From positions 2,745,351-2,809,350 of the forward strand of contig NC_034411.1 in the NCBI RefSeq assembly GCF_002078875.1: 64,000 bases of DNA, in the 5' to 3' direction. Origin of the DNA: Numida meleagris (Eukaryota; Chordata; Aves; Galliformes; Numididae). Position numbers and translations under genes: made by a program. Of this stretch, positions 36,406 through 48,600 are shown piece by piece. Each line of letters begins with the position of its first letter. Positions within the stretch are counted from its first letter, which is position 1. Below the pieces are notes generated by a model. The model was not told the DNA's origin. It searched no databases and saw only the letters and a list, made by a program, of their open reading frames with translations.

Positions 36406-39400
36406 CATCTCCAAGGTTTGAAAATTGTATTAATCTATTTGTGGAGTAACGTGCAATTAGATCAACACTTCACAAAATATATTAAAAAAAACAAAACCCA
36501 CACAGATGGGTATGGTAGGTGCAGGACATCTCCTCTAATCTGTTCAAAGCATCTGCATTTCAGCTGAGCAAGCTAACAAAGCCAGATCTCAGAAAAATCA
36601 AAGCATGTCTAAAATATTAATTACTGCCAGAGAATCTGCTGTCAAATGGCTGTTTAAATACCTATGAGAAGTTAGTTTTAAAAAGGGTGAATTCTTTTCA
36701 GTCTTGGCAAGCAATAACCCATGCAGCTAAGTTAGCACACAAAGCAGCATCAGCTATTGTTCTACTGGATTCCTTTTTGGGGAGGGGGGTTGAGAGGGAA
36801 GGAATTTTTATGCATATACACATACACAAAAGGACTATTTTTTCATCTATGTAAAGTCAAAACATACTGGGGCCATAAATTACATCCTGGGTAAGTGTTC
36901 AGTGTTTATATCCTTTTAAGGAATACGGCCAGTTAGCACCCCACTTCTAAGGTATAATCTTCCATCACTGCAAGATGCTGCTGCCTGATCGCAGCCAGAC
37001 AACTGGCTCAACACCAACATTACGAGCGTGCCAACATATGGAAGCAATTGCTTTCCTTTTCATTGGAAATGACATATTCTGGGTGTGTGCACAACACCGC
37101 CCATCCATCATCCAAAATAGTTCATTATTTGGACTTACATTTATTAATGAAGAGATCTCTAGAGCCCTCTGAGTAGAGGAGGGAAGACATTTACATGCCC
37201 CAGCAAGCACGAGAGCCTCTGCACAGTGACAGCTGTTTGGGACACCCTGCACCTGACCAAGCTCGACTCCTGCGTAAAAGGTCTTTCCATGCACCAACAT
37301 GGATATCACTCAGCTTAATGCAACGGCAGGGGAAACTCAAAGCTGTACTTGCACAGTAAGGCTGTGCCAGCTGCTAATCACCCCCGGGAGTCCAAAAAAT
37401 CTCCACACATTGGCAGTCTCAGCAAGAGAAGTGAGGGGAAAGGTTTAAGAGTGAATATTTGACTGCAGATGTAACAGCTCGTCTATCTCAATGAAATTGT
37501 GATGGCAGGAGGCCTGTACCATGAGGAAAAAAATCAAAAGGATTTTTATTGAATTCATGTGTCTGATTTGGAGACTGAAAGATCAGGAAGGCAAATTCTT
37601 GCGGAGAATGCAAGTCTGGTTTGGTTTGCTGGGCTTACACAGCAAAGATCAGCAAAGGGGACCAAAAGCAACCAACTTTCTAAAGAACTGCAAGAGTAAC
37701 TGAAAGGAGAGGAGAGGCCTGCTCTGAACTCAGTCAGCACTAGTGTTAGTGGTACACTAACGTATTTTGGAGTTATTTTGGACAGGGGGCTTATGCACTT
37801 GAGGCTCAGGTCCACGACCTGAAAATGAAATTGTAGCTCAGTGGAGGTAAACGTGCACTTTTCCATAGCTTTCAATAAAGCCACAGGTTCACGTGCATGT
37901 TGGAAGCCTAACAGCGATAGGACTGTTACTATTGATGACGTAAATTCTAACAAGATCTGCTGTGGTCTATAGTGAGAGAGAGGCTTTCACATGGAGGACA
38001 AGTAAGTAGAAGCACATTCTACCCGTAACATATAGCAGACAGAAACCATGACCAGGACTTCTTGGCAAGAGGAAGTCTCTTACTACAACGAAGGTTCTAC
38101 ATGGGCAATCAAGAGAAATAGGTTCAACTCTCACCTCTGTATGGACAAATTTTGAACATATCTCGGCACTTCAAGATGCAACAAGCACCGTGTCTGATTT
38201 ATGAATACATCTACGCAGGTTAGACATTTATCAGCACCTGTTTGTGTCCTTTGAGTTCCCTATCTCCAAGAAGATTACAGTTGTCATCCATTCAGATCAC
38301 AGCCAAATTCTACCTTTAGTCGCTTGCCCAACATTTCCATGTAAGTGAAAGAGGAGTGAGCTCATATCTAAGGATGGGACTTAACCACAAGTAGAATAGG
38401 AAAAAGGATTTGCTGCACGACAAAAATAGGCTGAGTGCCTTGTCACATCTGACAAATGCCTCAGATGGCATAGCACAGATTTGTGGTGGTGCTATTAAAA
38501 TAGATCGTATTTCCACAGAATTAACTGATTTCTTGTCAAATGGCAGGTTGGTAGCCCCTTTCTCACTGGCAGTGAAAATGCATCTCAGTATCAGTGGGTA
38601 TCAGGGAACTAACCTTTATAATGTTTTGCTAATCGTTCCTAATGCATTCCCTCACTGTCTCTTCCATGCTTTCCAGGCTGGATTCTGCAGGCCACATTGC
38701 TCTCCAACCACACTTACTCACAAGAGCTATTCAAATGAAAAAAGAAAGAAAATTCCACCCATCTAGCACACAGACTGCCAAACCAGGCCTTTTTTTTTTC
38801 CCCCTTTCTTTTTCTTTCATTAAAGCAGAGTGGGATGATCAGCCTGGTTTGGATGCTTTCAATCACTGAAAAATTAAATGAGATCAGACCTTCGTTTAAT
38901 ATGCACTCATAAAGTCAATGGCTGCACACAAGGGTCTCAGTGGTGGCTCTGACTCACGGCTGCTGTCTGCTAACTAGTGGTTAACATGAGCTTCTTCACA
39001 GCCTTCCTGCATTTATCTTTCATAAACAGAAAGGCTGTACTACCACAGAACACTCAAGGAGCCGTGTTTTATTTGTGAATATGAATTGTCATGAGTCACA
39101 CGAAACCCAGCAGAGAGCTGATGAGAAACCTGCCTGCTTTTCATACAGCAGAGGCTGATCACCCAGATGAAAAAAGAATGGCTTTTAACTCGTCTTGGTT
39201 TGAAAAAACAGAAGTGGGTGACTATGTTTTCCAGCAATTCTACTCTGGTGCGGGAGAAATATTTGTTGATCCGACTCCAGCTGACAGTTGTTGGGTGTGT
39301 ACAGCACAAGGAATACTTTCATTTTTTGGCATGGCACAGCATTGCTGAAATACCAAAGACCATGGCTAATTAAGTGGAGTGGTGGAACAGAATGATTTGA

Positions 39401-41294
39401 TGATAAGATTTAATTGGTATGAACATTCTCATAGACCAGTTATTGTATCAGCCTGGGAGGGTGAGACATCCAGCTGCACTGAGCATTGCTCAACTCTAGC
39501 CGAGGGGCTGAAGGGCACCAGGATGCCCTTTACACATCCTCAGTCCTGGATCCACTCCATAGACAAGTCTCAGGGTACAACTTAGAGCGGACTGTACCAC
39601 TCCTCTGTGGCCACGCTCTGCTGTCAGAGCAGCTGAAAATCACCAGGAACAGTCACAACCCTTTGCCCCTGCCATGCTCCCACACTGACTTGGGTTACGT
39701 AGGGGCTACTACAGCAAATCTGCACTGCCCAGAGACTGTGCCATGAAAAGCAGGCCTGCTCAAGCTGCATCAGACCAATAGATGGAGCATGGACCAGCAT
39801 CCAACCATTAACTGCATAAATGCTTTAATTCAGCTGATTATTGTGATTTTTTTTTTCATAATAAAACTGAGTATCTTCACTTTCCTAGTGGGAGTTGGTG
39901 CTTGGAGAACCCACTTGGAACTTAATAGAAACACTCTGCAGTGTAGCTGACACAACAAAACAGGTTATTTCCCCCAGTATTCTTTATCTGTGCTGCTGCA
40001 GAAGCTTTCCACAGGTCTCCCATTTGGAGCTCCAGTACTACACATCCAGTACAGTCTGCAGTCTCCAGGGATGCAATTTAAGGGCTCCCACAAGGCTAAA
40101 ATCACTGGTGAACGCCATGGTACAATGGCCAGGGTCATACTAGGACCAATGACTTTGTATTGCCAAGGGGAAGGGCTTGCATTTCAGAGCATTCTCCTTC
40201 CTTGGACACAGATGGATGATCACAGCATTCTGTGACAGGCCATTTCCATCTGCCTTGACACATGGCCAACGTCAGACAGAAAAGAGAGCCAAGATCCTTC
40301 CTAGAAGAGCCTGAAAGACTTCTGCCACAAGGGTACATGTTATCTGTGATCAGGACACGTTTAGGTACAGGTAGACATAGCTGTGGCACCTCAAAGTCAC
40401 TCTAAATTTCAAGTCACCTCCAAAATATCTCTATATGGGTTATAATGAAACCCATTTCATCCCTTAACATCAAGCGATAGCATGTTGTATTAAAAACTTT
40501 CTCCGTATGAGTTAACGCTTGCTTCTGGCTTTTTTCTTCACTCCTATATACCAACATTTGGATAGAACCTCCCCCAAAAATCAAGTCTCCCATTTGGGGC
40601 TCCAATGATTTGCTGAAGGATTACCACCTGTGATGACATTCTTTTTCTATGTTCTCCCCATCCAGTAGAGAAAAAGAGCCAGCATCTACCATTCTCATTC
40701 TCCCCACAACTTGGAGGAAAGACAGCCTGCAGGTGGCTAGTGCTCGCTGCAATGAAAAAAAAACCCACTCTTCTTCAAATGCCATTCTCTTTCCTTTGCT
40801 GCCAGAGAACTTTGGAGCCCCAAAATCTGCCTAGGCAGTCCACAACACCTTTACTTTTGGCTTTGTTGTCTCCTGCAGAATGAATGTTCTCCAATTTCTG
40901 AGGAGAAAAAGAGCCCTGAGCAAGCAGCGCGTCCTCCATAAAGCAGGGCAGACACAAAATTGCCCCTCTGTTAAGGGAAATGTCTCTCTTATTGTCTTTC
41001 TTCTAATTATTATAATTGTCAGGTCTTTGGGTTTGTTTGCTTGTTTGAAGACTTTGAGCACTGTATAATCGCTGTCCTATTCCCTTCATTTCTCAGATTG
41101 CTCTGAAATTGCCAGCTTGGGAGCCACTCTCTCTGGACTTGAAAGATGTACGCTTCCTGTCAGCCTACAAAATGCCCCAGAGTATCAGAGCAGCATTATT
41201 CTTATTTCAAGTGTATCAGGCTCTGCTAGTTGAGAAAATAAATTAGGTTGTTTAAAGCATTCTGGCATTAAAATTTATAAAAATTCCTCAGCTT
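36406..41294. other. Long unique stretch, no gene recognised
   Basis: I see no repeat family. The minus-strand frame 37,555-37,953 (132 codons) contains a 66-codon segment (37,762-37,959) between CCACAG and GTTAGT. A 30-base segment at 37,139-37,168 lies between CTCTACTCAG and GTAAGT. Both are unrecognised and within chance expectation. Confidence 0.45.
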
Positions 41295-42550
41295 CACCAA
41301 GGGCAGGCCATGCCTGGCCTGGTGTTCTTCTATGATGGAGTGACAGTTAACAAAGGAAGGGCAACTGATGTCATACACCTGGACTTGTACAAGGCCTTGG
41401 ACATGGTCCCAAACCACATCCTTATTTCTAAGTTGGAGAGATATGAAGTCATATAATCATAGAATGGTTTGGGTTGGAAGGGACCTTTAAGATCATGTAG
41501 TTCCAAACCCCCTGCTATAGGCAGGGACACCTCCCTCTAGACAGTCCCATCCAGCCTGGTCTGGACTGTTGACAGATTATGAATTGGTTGGATGGTCACA
41601 GCCAGAAGGTTGGGATCTTCGGACCAGTGCGCTTCAACATCTTTATCAGTGACATAGACAGTGGGATTGAGTGCACCCTCAACAAGTTTGCTGATGACAC
41701 CAAGCTGAGTGGTGCAGTGGACACCACAGAAGGAAGGGATGCCATCCACAGGGACCTGGGCTGGCCTGAGAAGTGGGCCCATGTGAGCCTAATGATTTTC
41801 AACAAGGCCAAGTGAAAGGTGATGCCACCTGGATTGGGGCAACCCCAGATATGTGTACAGACTGGGAGAAGAGCTCCTTGAGAGCAGCCCTGCAGATTGC
41901 AGGACTTGGAGGTTCTGGTGGATGAGAAGCTGGACATGAGCCAGCAGTGTGCGCTTGCAGCCCGTAAGGCCAGCAGTGTCCTGGGCTGCATCAACAGAGG
42001 GGAGGCAGCAGGGAGAGGGAAGGGATTGTCCCCCTCTGCTCTGCCCTTGTGAGGTCCCATCTGCAGCACTGCGTCCAGGCCTGAGTCCCCCAGCACAAGA
42101 AGCATGTGGAGCTGTTGGAGAGGGTCCAGAGGAGGGCACAAAGATGCTCAGAGGGCTGGAGCACCTCTCCTGCAAAGAAAGACTGAGAGAGGTGGGCTTC
42201 TTCAGCCTGGAGAAGGCTCCAGGGAGACCTTCCAGTACCTGAAGGGAACTTACAAGCAGGAGGGGGACCGATTTTTTATACTGTCTGATAGTGAGAGGAC
42301 AAGGAGATTTAAACTAAAAGAGAGGAGATTTAGGTTAGATGTTAGGAAGAAATTCTTCACTCAGAGGGTGGTGAGGCCCTGGCAGTGCTGCCCAGAGAGC
42401 TGTAGTGCTCATCCCTGGAGGTGCCCAAGGCCAGGTTGGAGGGGCCTGGGCAGCCTGACCTGGTGGGGTGCAGCCAGCCCATGGCAGGGGTTGGGACCGG
42501 ATGATTTTTAAGGCCCCTCCAACCTAAGCCATTCTATGATTCCATGACTA
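41295..42550 (+). mobile_element. CR1 LINE with partial reverse transcriptase, interrupted
   Basis: About 1.26 kb of a forward CR1 reaches from inside the ORF2 reverse transcriptase region to the 3' tail (CCATTCTATGATTCCATGAC). The left part (41,295-41,450) translates to the stretch ending in '[15 protein letters not shown]'. The right part (about 41,575 on) includes the FADD motif at 41,687-41,698, the family's form of the catalytic Y/F-A-D-D box, followed by TKLSGAVD. The frame stops at 41,813-41,815. Part of the domain between the two halves is missing, and a second CR1 (41,451-41,571) sits in the gap. The element is dead; flanking duplications were not identified. It is the only piece here with clear coding remains. 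Confidence 0.95.
41451..41571 (-). mobile_element. CR1 LINE fragment nested in another CR1
   Basis: This inverted CR1 3' end (TAATCATAGAATGGTTTGGG, then 'TTGGAAGGGACCTTTAAGAT') lies between the two halves of the forward CR1. The host reads AGATATGAAG before it and AGATTATGAAT after it, which may be a decayed target duplication. The insertion must be younger than the host copy. Confidence 0.88.
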
Positions 42551-45414
42551 AAATAGTAATTCACGTGACAAAATGTTTTTAGTTGAAGACAATGCAGTTC
42601 AGCCTGAACACACTGGTCTTCAAGAGTGCTACCACGCGTGTGCCACACTGCTCTCCTGAATACCATTTGGTGACAGCAGCAATCTCTTTTGATTCCGGCT
42701 TATTCAGCGAGGGTGTTGGCTCATCAATCCCTTGCCTCCTCTGAATAAAGATGGATGGAGTCAAGAAACACAGAACTACAGCTGCTCTCCAGCAAATTCT
42801 TTTTACAAAAGTAAGCGACGGAAATCATCGTAGCAGAAATTTGAATTGACTTGTTGCTAATACAGCGCTGCCAGGCACTTAAAGGTGCAAGTTTACCTTT
42901 CCTGTTTTTCTGGCCAGGTGTGCTTATGGATGACTGTTTCCTCCTCATATACGACTGACTTTATGGAAGACAGATTAACAAATGCCCTACGTGCAGAGAA
43001 TAAAACCCGAGACATGATGCTGACAAATCACTAGCAAGAGAGAGAGCCCGTCTGAGCAGTTTAAAAAAAAAAAATCAGTCTAGACTTGCTTTCATTAATT
43101 TACTTTAGAGATGGTTGGGAAAAAGGAGAAGAGAATTAGTGAGACAGCCCTTCACTAGCACTGCATTAGTGCTGCAAGAAGTGCAGTGGGGCACTTAGAA
43201 GCACACCCCCGGGTAGCAGGGCACTCAGTGGTCTGTGAGCAGCTGTCCTCTGACAGCAGAGTTCAGTCAAGCTCTCTCAAAAACAGTTTCTGATATCTAT
43301 ACATTAAGAGTAGCTGAAGGATGGTTCTCAGAATCACACAACTACCAGATGCGTGTTTTTAAAACGTAAGTATTTTCTCATTTCCATTCTAAAGCATGAG
43401 TGTTTTACAGCCAGAATTAGGGAATGGCTGAACTCTGCTAGCAGAAGCATTCAGCTCTTACAGCTGTTTCCTCAGGATGGTGGGTAGGCAGAAAGAAACA
43501 CCTCTGTCAGGAGGGCAATTCCCAACACATACTGCTAAAAGGAGATAAAAATCATTCCTGCAGACAGGTGCTCCCCATAAAGTCTATTTTGAAAACAAAA
43601 CAAAACAACAAAAAAACAGCAGTTTATAACTCTGTTAACATATAGCAAGTATATATATGATGGTGTACAACGTGCAATCCAGTCAAGTATCATTACCTAA
43701 TGGAGAAGAACTTTGTGAGGGTTCTCACTTCTTACAGATCGTTGCTGATTTCTGCACTTGGTCAGCAGAACCCAATCACAGAAAGTTCTCCTGCCATTAC
43801 TGCTAAGTCCGCTATACATCTGGTACCAGTTTTCTAAGTAAATAAATTCTGTGCCTCCATCAGATTCCAAACTCTTTCATTTCCTATTCTTCCTGCTCTG
43901 CTTTGCTGTCTCTTCACTTATTCCACGTGAACAGGTCACATATCTTCCGGGGGCTTCCACACAACTTTTATTTGCATGTATGTAATCTACTTTAAACCGC
44001 TTTTCTAAACTCTTTTTGCAGCCATGCCATTTAAGAACTAAACAGTTATGCAGACTAATATTCACAGAGCAGAAAAACTGTAATAATTTCATTTAAGGCT
44101 GAGGGAAAAGCTGTGCAAAATGCCACAGTGAAAACTCACACTCAGACCTACAAGTGATGTCCCTTTTGAAGAGAAACTAAGCAGACCAAAATTAACTCGA
44201 AGTGACAATCCTTCAGCTGCAATATACGACTGACAGGCTGGTATTCTTTCTGTATTCTGGAAAGTTCCAAAAGATTTTATCAAAATGTATACCCAGAAAA
44301 GAGGCCCTAAATAGCACGATCCTCATAAGGTGGTTGTTCTCACTCAGATACACCTATTGTATTTAGTCAAAGCCCTTTATATTTAAATCCCAAGGAAGAA
44401 AGACAGTAGTGCAGCTATATGAAGATCTGTAAATACAAAGCAGCCATGCAGAAAACAGGAGTGACAAACTGAAGCTATCTAGCTAGAAAACAGAGGCTGA
44501 TTCTCCTGCTCTTTCTCTTGGACTTCCTTATAGTCTCACACATTGAGGACCCGAGCTCAGCCCTCCACCTATTCATCCTCAGTGTCTGAACTGCTTACCC
44601 TTTCCTCAGAACTCGGTTCATCTAAATGCCATATTCTTATATATTTAGTGATGCTCTGAACATCTTCTTTCATGGTTTTTTTTTGATAGACGACAGCATT
44701 AGTAGCATCAGTTGGGGAACAAGAATATGCCAAGCAAAACTTAACTTTTTTTTACTGGATAGTTGGAAAAATGATTTCTGAACAAAAAGCCACGAATCAG
44801 TATGGCTGAAATCACATTTTAAAGACATAAGGGCACGTTTCTTTTAAGTTCTACACAGATGCCCATTGAAGAATTCTTCTTCTTTTTTAATATGAAGACA
44901 AGAAAAAAAAAAAAAAGAACAGTAGATTTCAAGCAATCTTGACATAAGTCAAAACTCAGAGAACCCACACTGACAGGTTTTATTAATATCTTCAAGACTG
45001 GTCACTGACTGGAAGATGACAGGTACGAATCAAAGAGAAGCAGGCTTGTGGTACCTCAGCCTCACAGACTGACTTGTGCATGTCACTCTAAACTTAACTT
45101 TCAGTTGCTGTACAGCTGATGGTCTCATTCAGATGTTTAGTGTTTTTTACTATGGTTATTCCATACAACATACATATCTACTACAGAACTCAAAAAGGAA
45201 AAGTAAATTGTTCATACCTCTTTAGTCTCAGTGTCTTTTGTTTCCTCATAGTATATTTGTTCATTCAGCAATTTTATGTTAGAATTAATAAACGCTGCAT
45301 AATGTGCTTAGAGATTATGGCACCACTTATGAACCTGAGCAGCATTTATTTTGGGGAAAATATGAAGTCTCTGATGATAGCTCGTGCACATAGCTCTGGC
45401 ATGTCAGTATCAAA
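42551..45414. other. Unique sequence, no gene recognised
   Basis: I see no repeat family except an A14 tract at 44,903-44,916 and a short TATATATA stretch near 43,652. Minus-strand open segments at 42,897-42,954, 43,991-44,077 and 44,152-44,256 are noted but not called. Confidence 0.5.
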
Positions 45415-45697
45415 CACAGAATCATAGAACCATAGGATAGTTTGGGTTGGAGAAGACCATAGACATCACCCAAGCCCCAGCCCCTGCTGGCTGCCCCCCA
45501 CCAGCTCAGGCTGCCCAGGGCCCCATCCAACCTGGCCTTGGGCAGCTCCAGGGATGGACACCCACAGCTCTCTGGGCAGCAGTGCCAGGGCCTCAGTCCC
45601 AGTAGAATTTGAGTTGAATTTCCTCCTAACATCTAACCTAAATCTCCCTCCTGTTAATTTAAAGCCATCCCTCCTTGTCCTATCGCTATCTGTCTGT
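45415..45697 (-). mobile_element. CR1 LINE, 3' fragment
   Basis: The inverted copy begins ACAGAATCATAGAACCATAG and continues through 'GGGTTGGAGAAGACCATAGA' and 'CCATCCAACCTGGCCTTGGG' to 'CCTCCTAACATCTAACC' and 'CTCCTTGTCCTATCGC'. It is in the group of 11,752 and 35,972. Confidence 0.96.
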
Positions 45698-48600
45698 TGA
45701 CAATAGTTAGATCTATTTACACCAAGAAAAAGAAAAAATACACTGGTAAAGAAGTCAGTAGGCCATGTATAAAATTATTCACTCCACTGAATCCAGAATA
45801 TGATTTCAGTGTAGTTATTCTGGTAGGATCTGGGTTTAAGTCTCAGAAAATGCCAGAGTAGATTCTGTTCTGTCTCATTGATTTTGCTTCACTTGTCCTG
45901 AGTCATTCTAGAGACATCAAGTTCAGGTTGTACAAATAATTGCAGTGAAAGTGACAATGTCTTGGTTCTTTTAAATCAAGAATACGACTCATTTGCTTTA
46001 CTATTTGATCCCGAAGGCATAAAAATCATCCAAATTTGTGGGCTGGATTACTTATTTTCAAGATTCTAAAACAATGACAGAAGTTTTATTCCTGATTTAG
46101 TTCTGAGCTTTTTTTTTTAATAATTTGTCCATTTTGACATCTCTCTTTTGTGTGATAATGAGTTGTTAACAGCTAATTTCAAAGGTTTCAGTGATTCTCA
46201 TCAGCTACTTAGGACACTGATTAGCTGGTCTTTATTGCCCCACCAAATACTGTTTTTCTGCTTGTCAGCAGTTTCTTTCAAAATATCTAAGTAATCTTTC
46301 CCAGCATCCCTCCATCACCCCTCTGTAATTCATCTCCAATATCCTCCTCTTAGTCTCCTACTCCATTTTCTTTTTACTATCCCTATAATGACACATCTGA
46401 GCTTATTATTTACACACCAATAATACGCAGTGAGCATCTTTTTTTCTTCTGCAGTCTATCACTTTGATCATACCCTCGTCTCATCTTCAATACCAACTGC
46501 CAGCCATTAAATACTTATGTCACAAAAGGAAATCATTCCTTACCACAAAATACTCACCCAGTTAGTTCAGTCATTTCAAGGAAATAGCAAACTGTACTTT
46601 TATTATGATAATAAACAACAAATAGAACCAACACTGCAGTTCACATGCTTTGGGTTTTTTCTTTTCTTTTGTTGGTTTTTTGTTTTCTTGAATGTTCTCC
46701 ATTAAGACCAAGCACTTTTCTTCTGACAAGAAGGGAAAGGCCTTTGTGTGCTGTAACTTGAAGTCATTAAACTGACTTATTTCTTGTCCGCGTCTTCTAA
46801 TATTAAACTGATAAAGAGACAATAAACATACACACAGATAAAATTCTGAAAGCACAATTTTGTATTCAAATACTAAAGTAATTGTTAGCCTTGTTGCTAC
46901 ACCTGGAATACTGTCATACAAACTGGGCCCTATGGCACTGAGTACAAAAATAAACACTGGAAAGTCGGTCTTCTTTCACCTAAAAACCTCTTCCATCTCT
47001 CAATTTCTTCCATTATCTTTGATGGAAGAGGAGAATCAGCTCTCTTAGAAGTTTACAGTCTAATGTTATTCTACATACCAATCCTACTTCCAAATAAATG
47101 TCTTTTACCAACATATTTTATTGGACTCAGCAAAGATCACAGCTTTTCCTTTAGCAGCTTCCTGACAAGTAGCTACAGCAGTGTGTGTCAATTCCAGGGT
47201 GCTTCCCAGGCACTTTTGTTTGTAAATTACCCATGCTCCTACCTATTTATACTTACGTATGCAATAGACATACATTCTTTTTAGGGCCTCGGGAAAATAC
47301 TGTTGATAGGACATCCTGATCATCCAGTACACCTGCTACAGCAGGCAATTCTGCCACATTATCATGTGTGTATTCACAAACTCTATCTTACCGTGCGTTC
47401 AGGCTTTGCCCATTACTCCTGCTCCCATTGTACCAGATCATCACCGCCCAGAGCCAAACCTGCCTCACCTTTTGAGCGATTGATTTCTTGATCCAGTAAA
47501 CCCCCTGTTCTTATCTAAGCATTATTCTTCAGCTAAAATTGGTTATTCTTCCTGCTGTGACCCCAGGTGCTTACCCCTATAACAAACTGAGATGACATTT
47601 TCAAATACCTTTGTTTCTTTTCAAATGGACTTAAAAAAGAGAGGTTCTGTCTGCCTCCTCTCCCAGATTGAGCTCTCCCATCCTGATCATTGTACTCACT
47701 CCATCTGAAGCTGCTCCAGTTACATTTCTCGCACATCTTGTACATTTCCCACTGTCAGAACTGTACACAGAACAATGGCATTAGAACCCCTCTATCTCTT
47801 CTGCGAAGACCTCACCATAGGACTCTGTTTCTGTCAGTCTAGTCTTTCAAGTCATTCAGTTCTTTCTGCTCATCAGCCTGACACAGTCCCCAAATTATGT
47901 CTCTTAAATAATCACATTCTCTTTTTTTTTTCCCAAGTTCATTAACACTGAACATACTCACAGAAAAAGACCAGATTTCATTAGCTTTCCAGTTATGTTC
48001 CACTTCAACTCATTGTCTACATCAGCTGTTCACCAACTTTCCAATTTTTGAACCAACACCAGATTTTTTTAGTTTTATTTATATAATCTCATGGTACCCA
48101 GGAATACTCAACCTCCTGCTTTTCAATTGATGTTGATTTGTATTAGCATTGTTTACCCTTGTCTAGAAAAGCAGACATACTAATAAAAATGTAAATTAGT
48201 CTATTTTTATGAAGTCCAGGTTAACTGTTATTCTGCTTTCCACTTGTTCTAGAATCCAAAATGAAGGAATAATGAAATCAGGTGAAATTATCTCATTAAA
48301 TGAGAAAACTGTAAGAGCCTTAAACATTGCCTGGCATTTTTTCAGGTACAGACTACAAGAAAAACAATCTTCTAACTGGAATTCAGACATTTTCATACAG
48401 GGAGCTCTATGCTTCCATTTGAGGCACAAACTTCTTTTTCCTTGTGCATGTTTTGTCACTGCTGAGTGTAAGACCCTGTATTTTAAATACTCAATGCTCA
48501 TAAACAATCTCTACTTTATTCATATTCCCCAGGCTGCTAAACATTGCATGCTCCAGCTTCTATACATCTGACAGGTATTTATTCAGTTTGATAAACACAA

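Noticed and set aside
41579..41815. An intact reverse transcriptase gene
   Set aside because: It is a short remnant of CR1 ORF2 with the 5' part missing, an internal gap and a stop; not functional.
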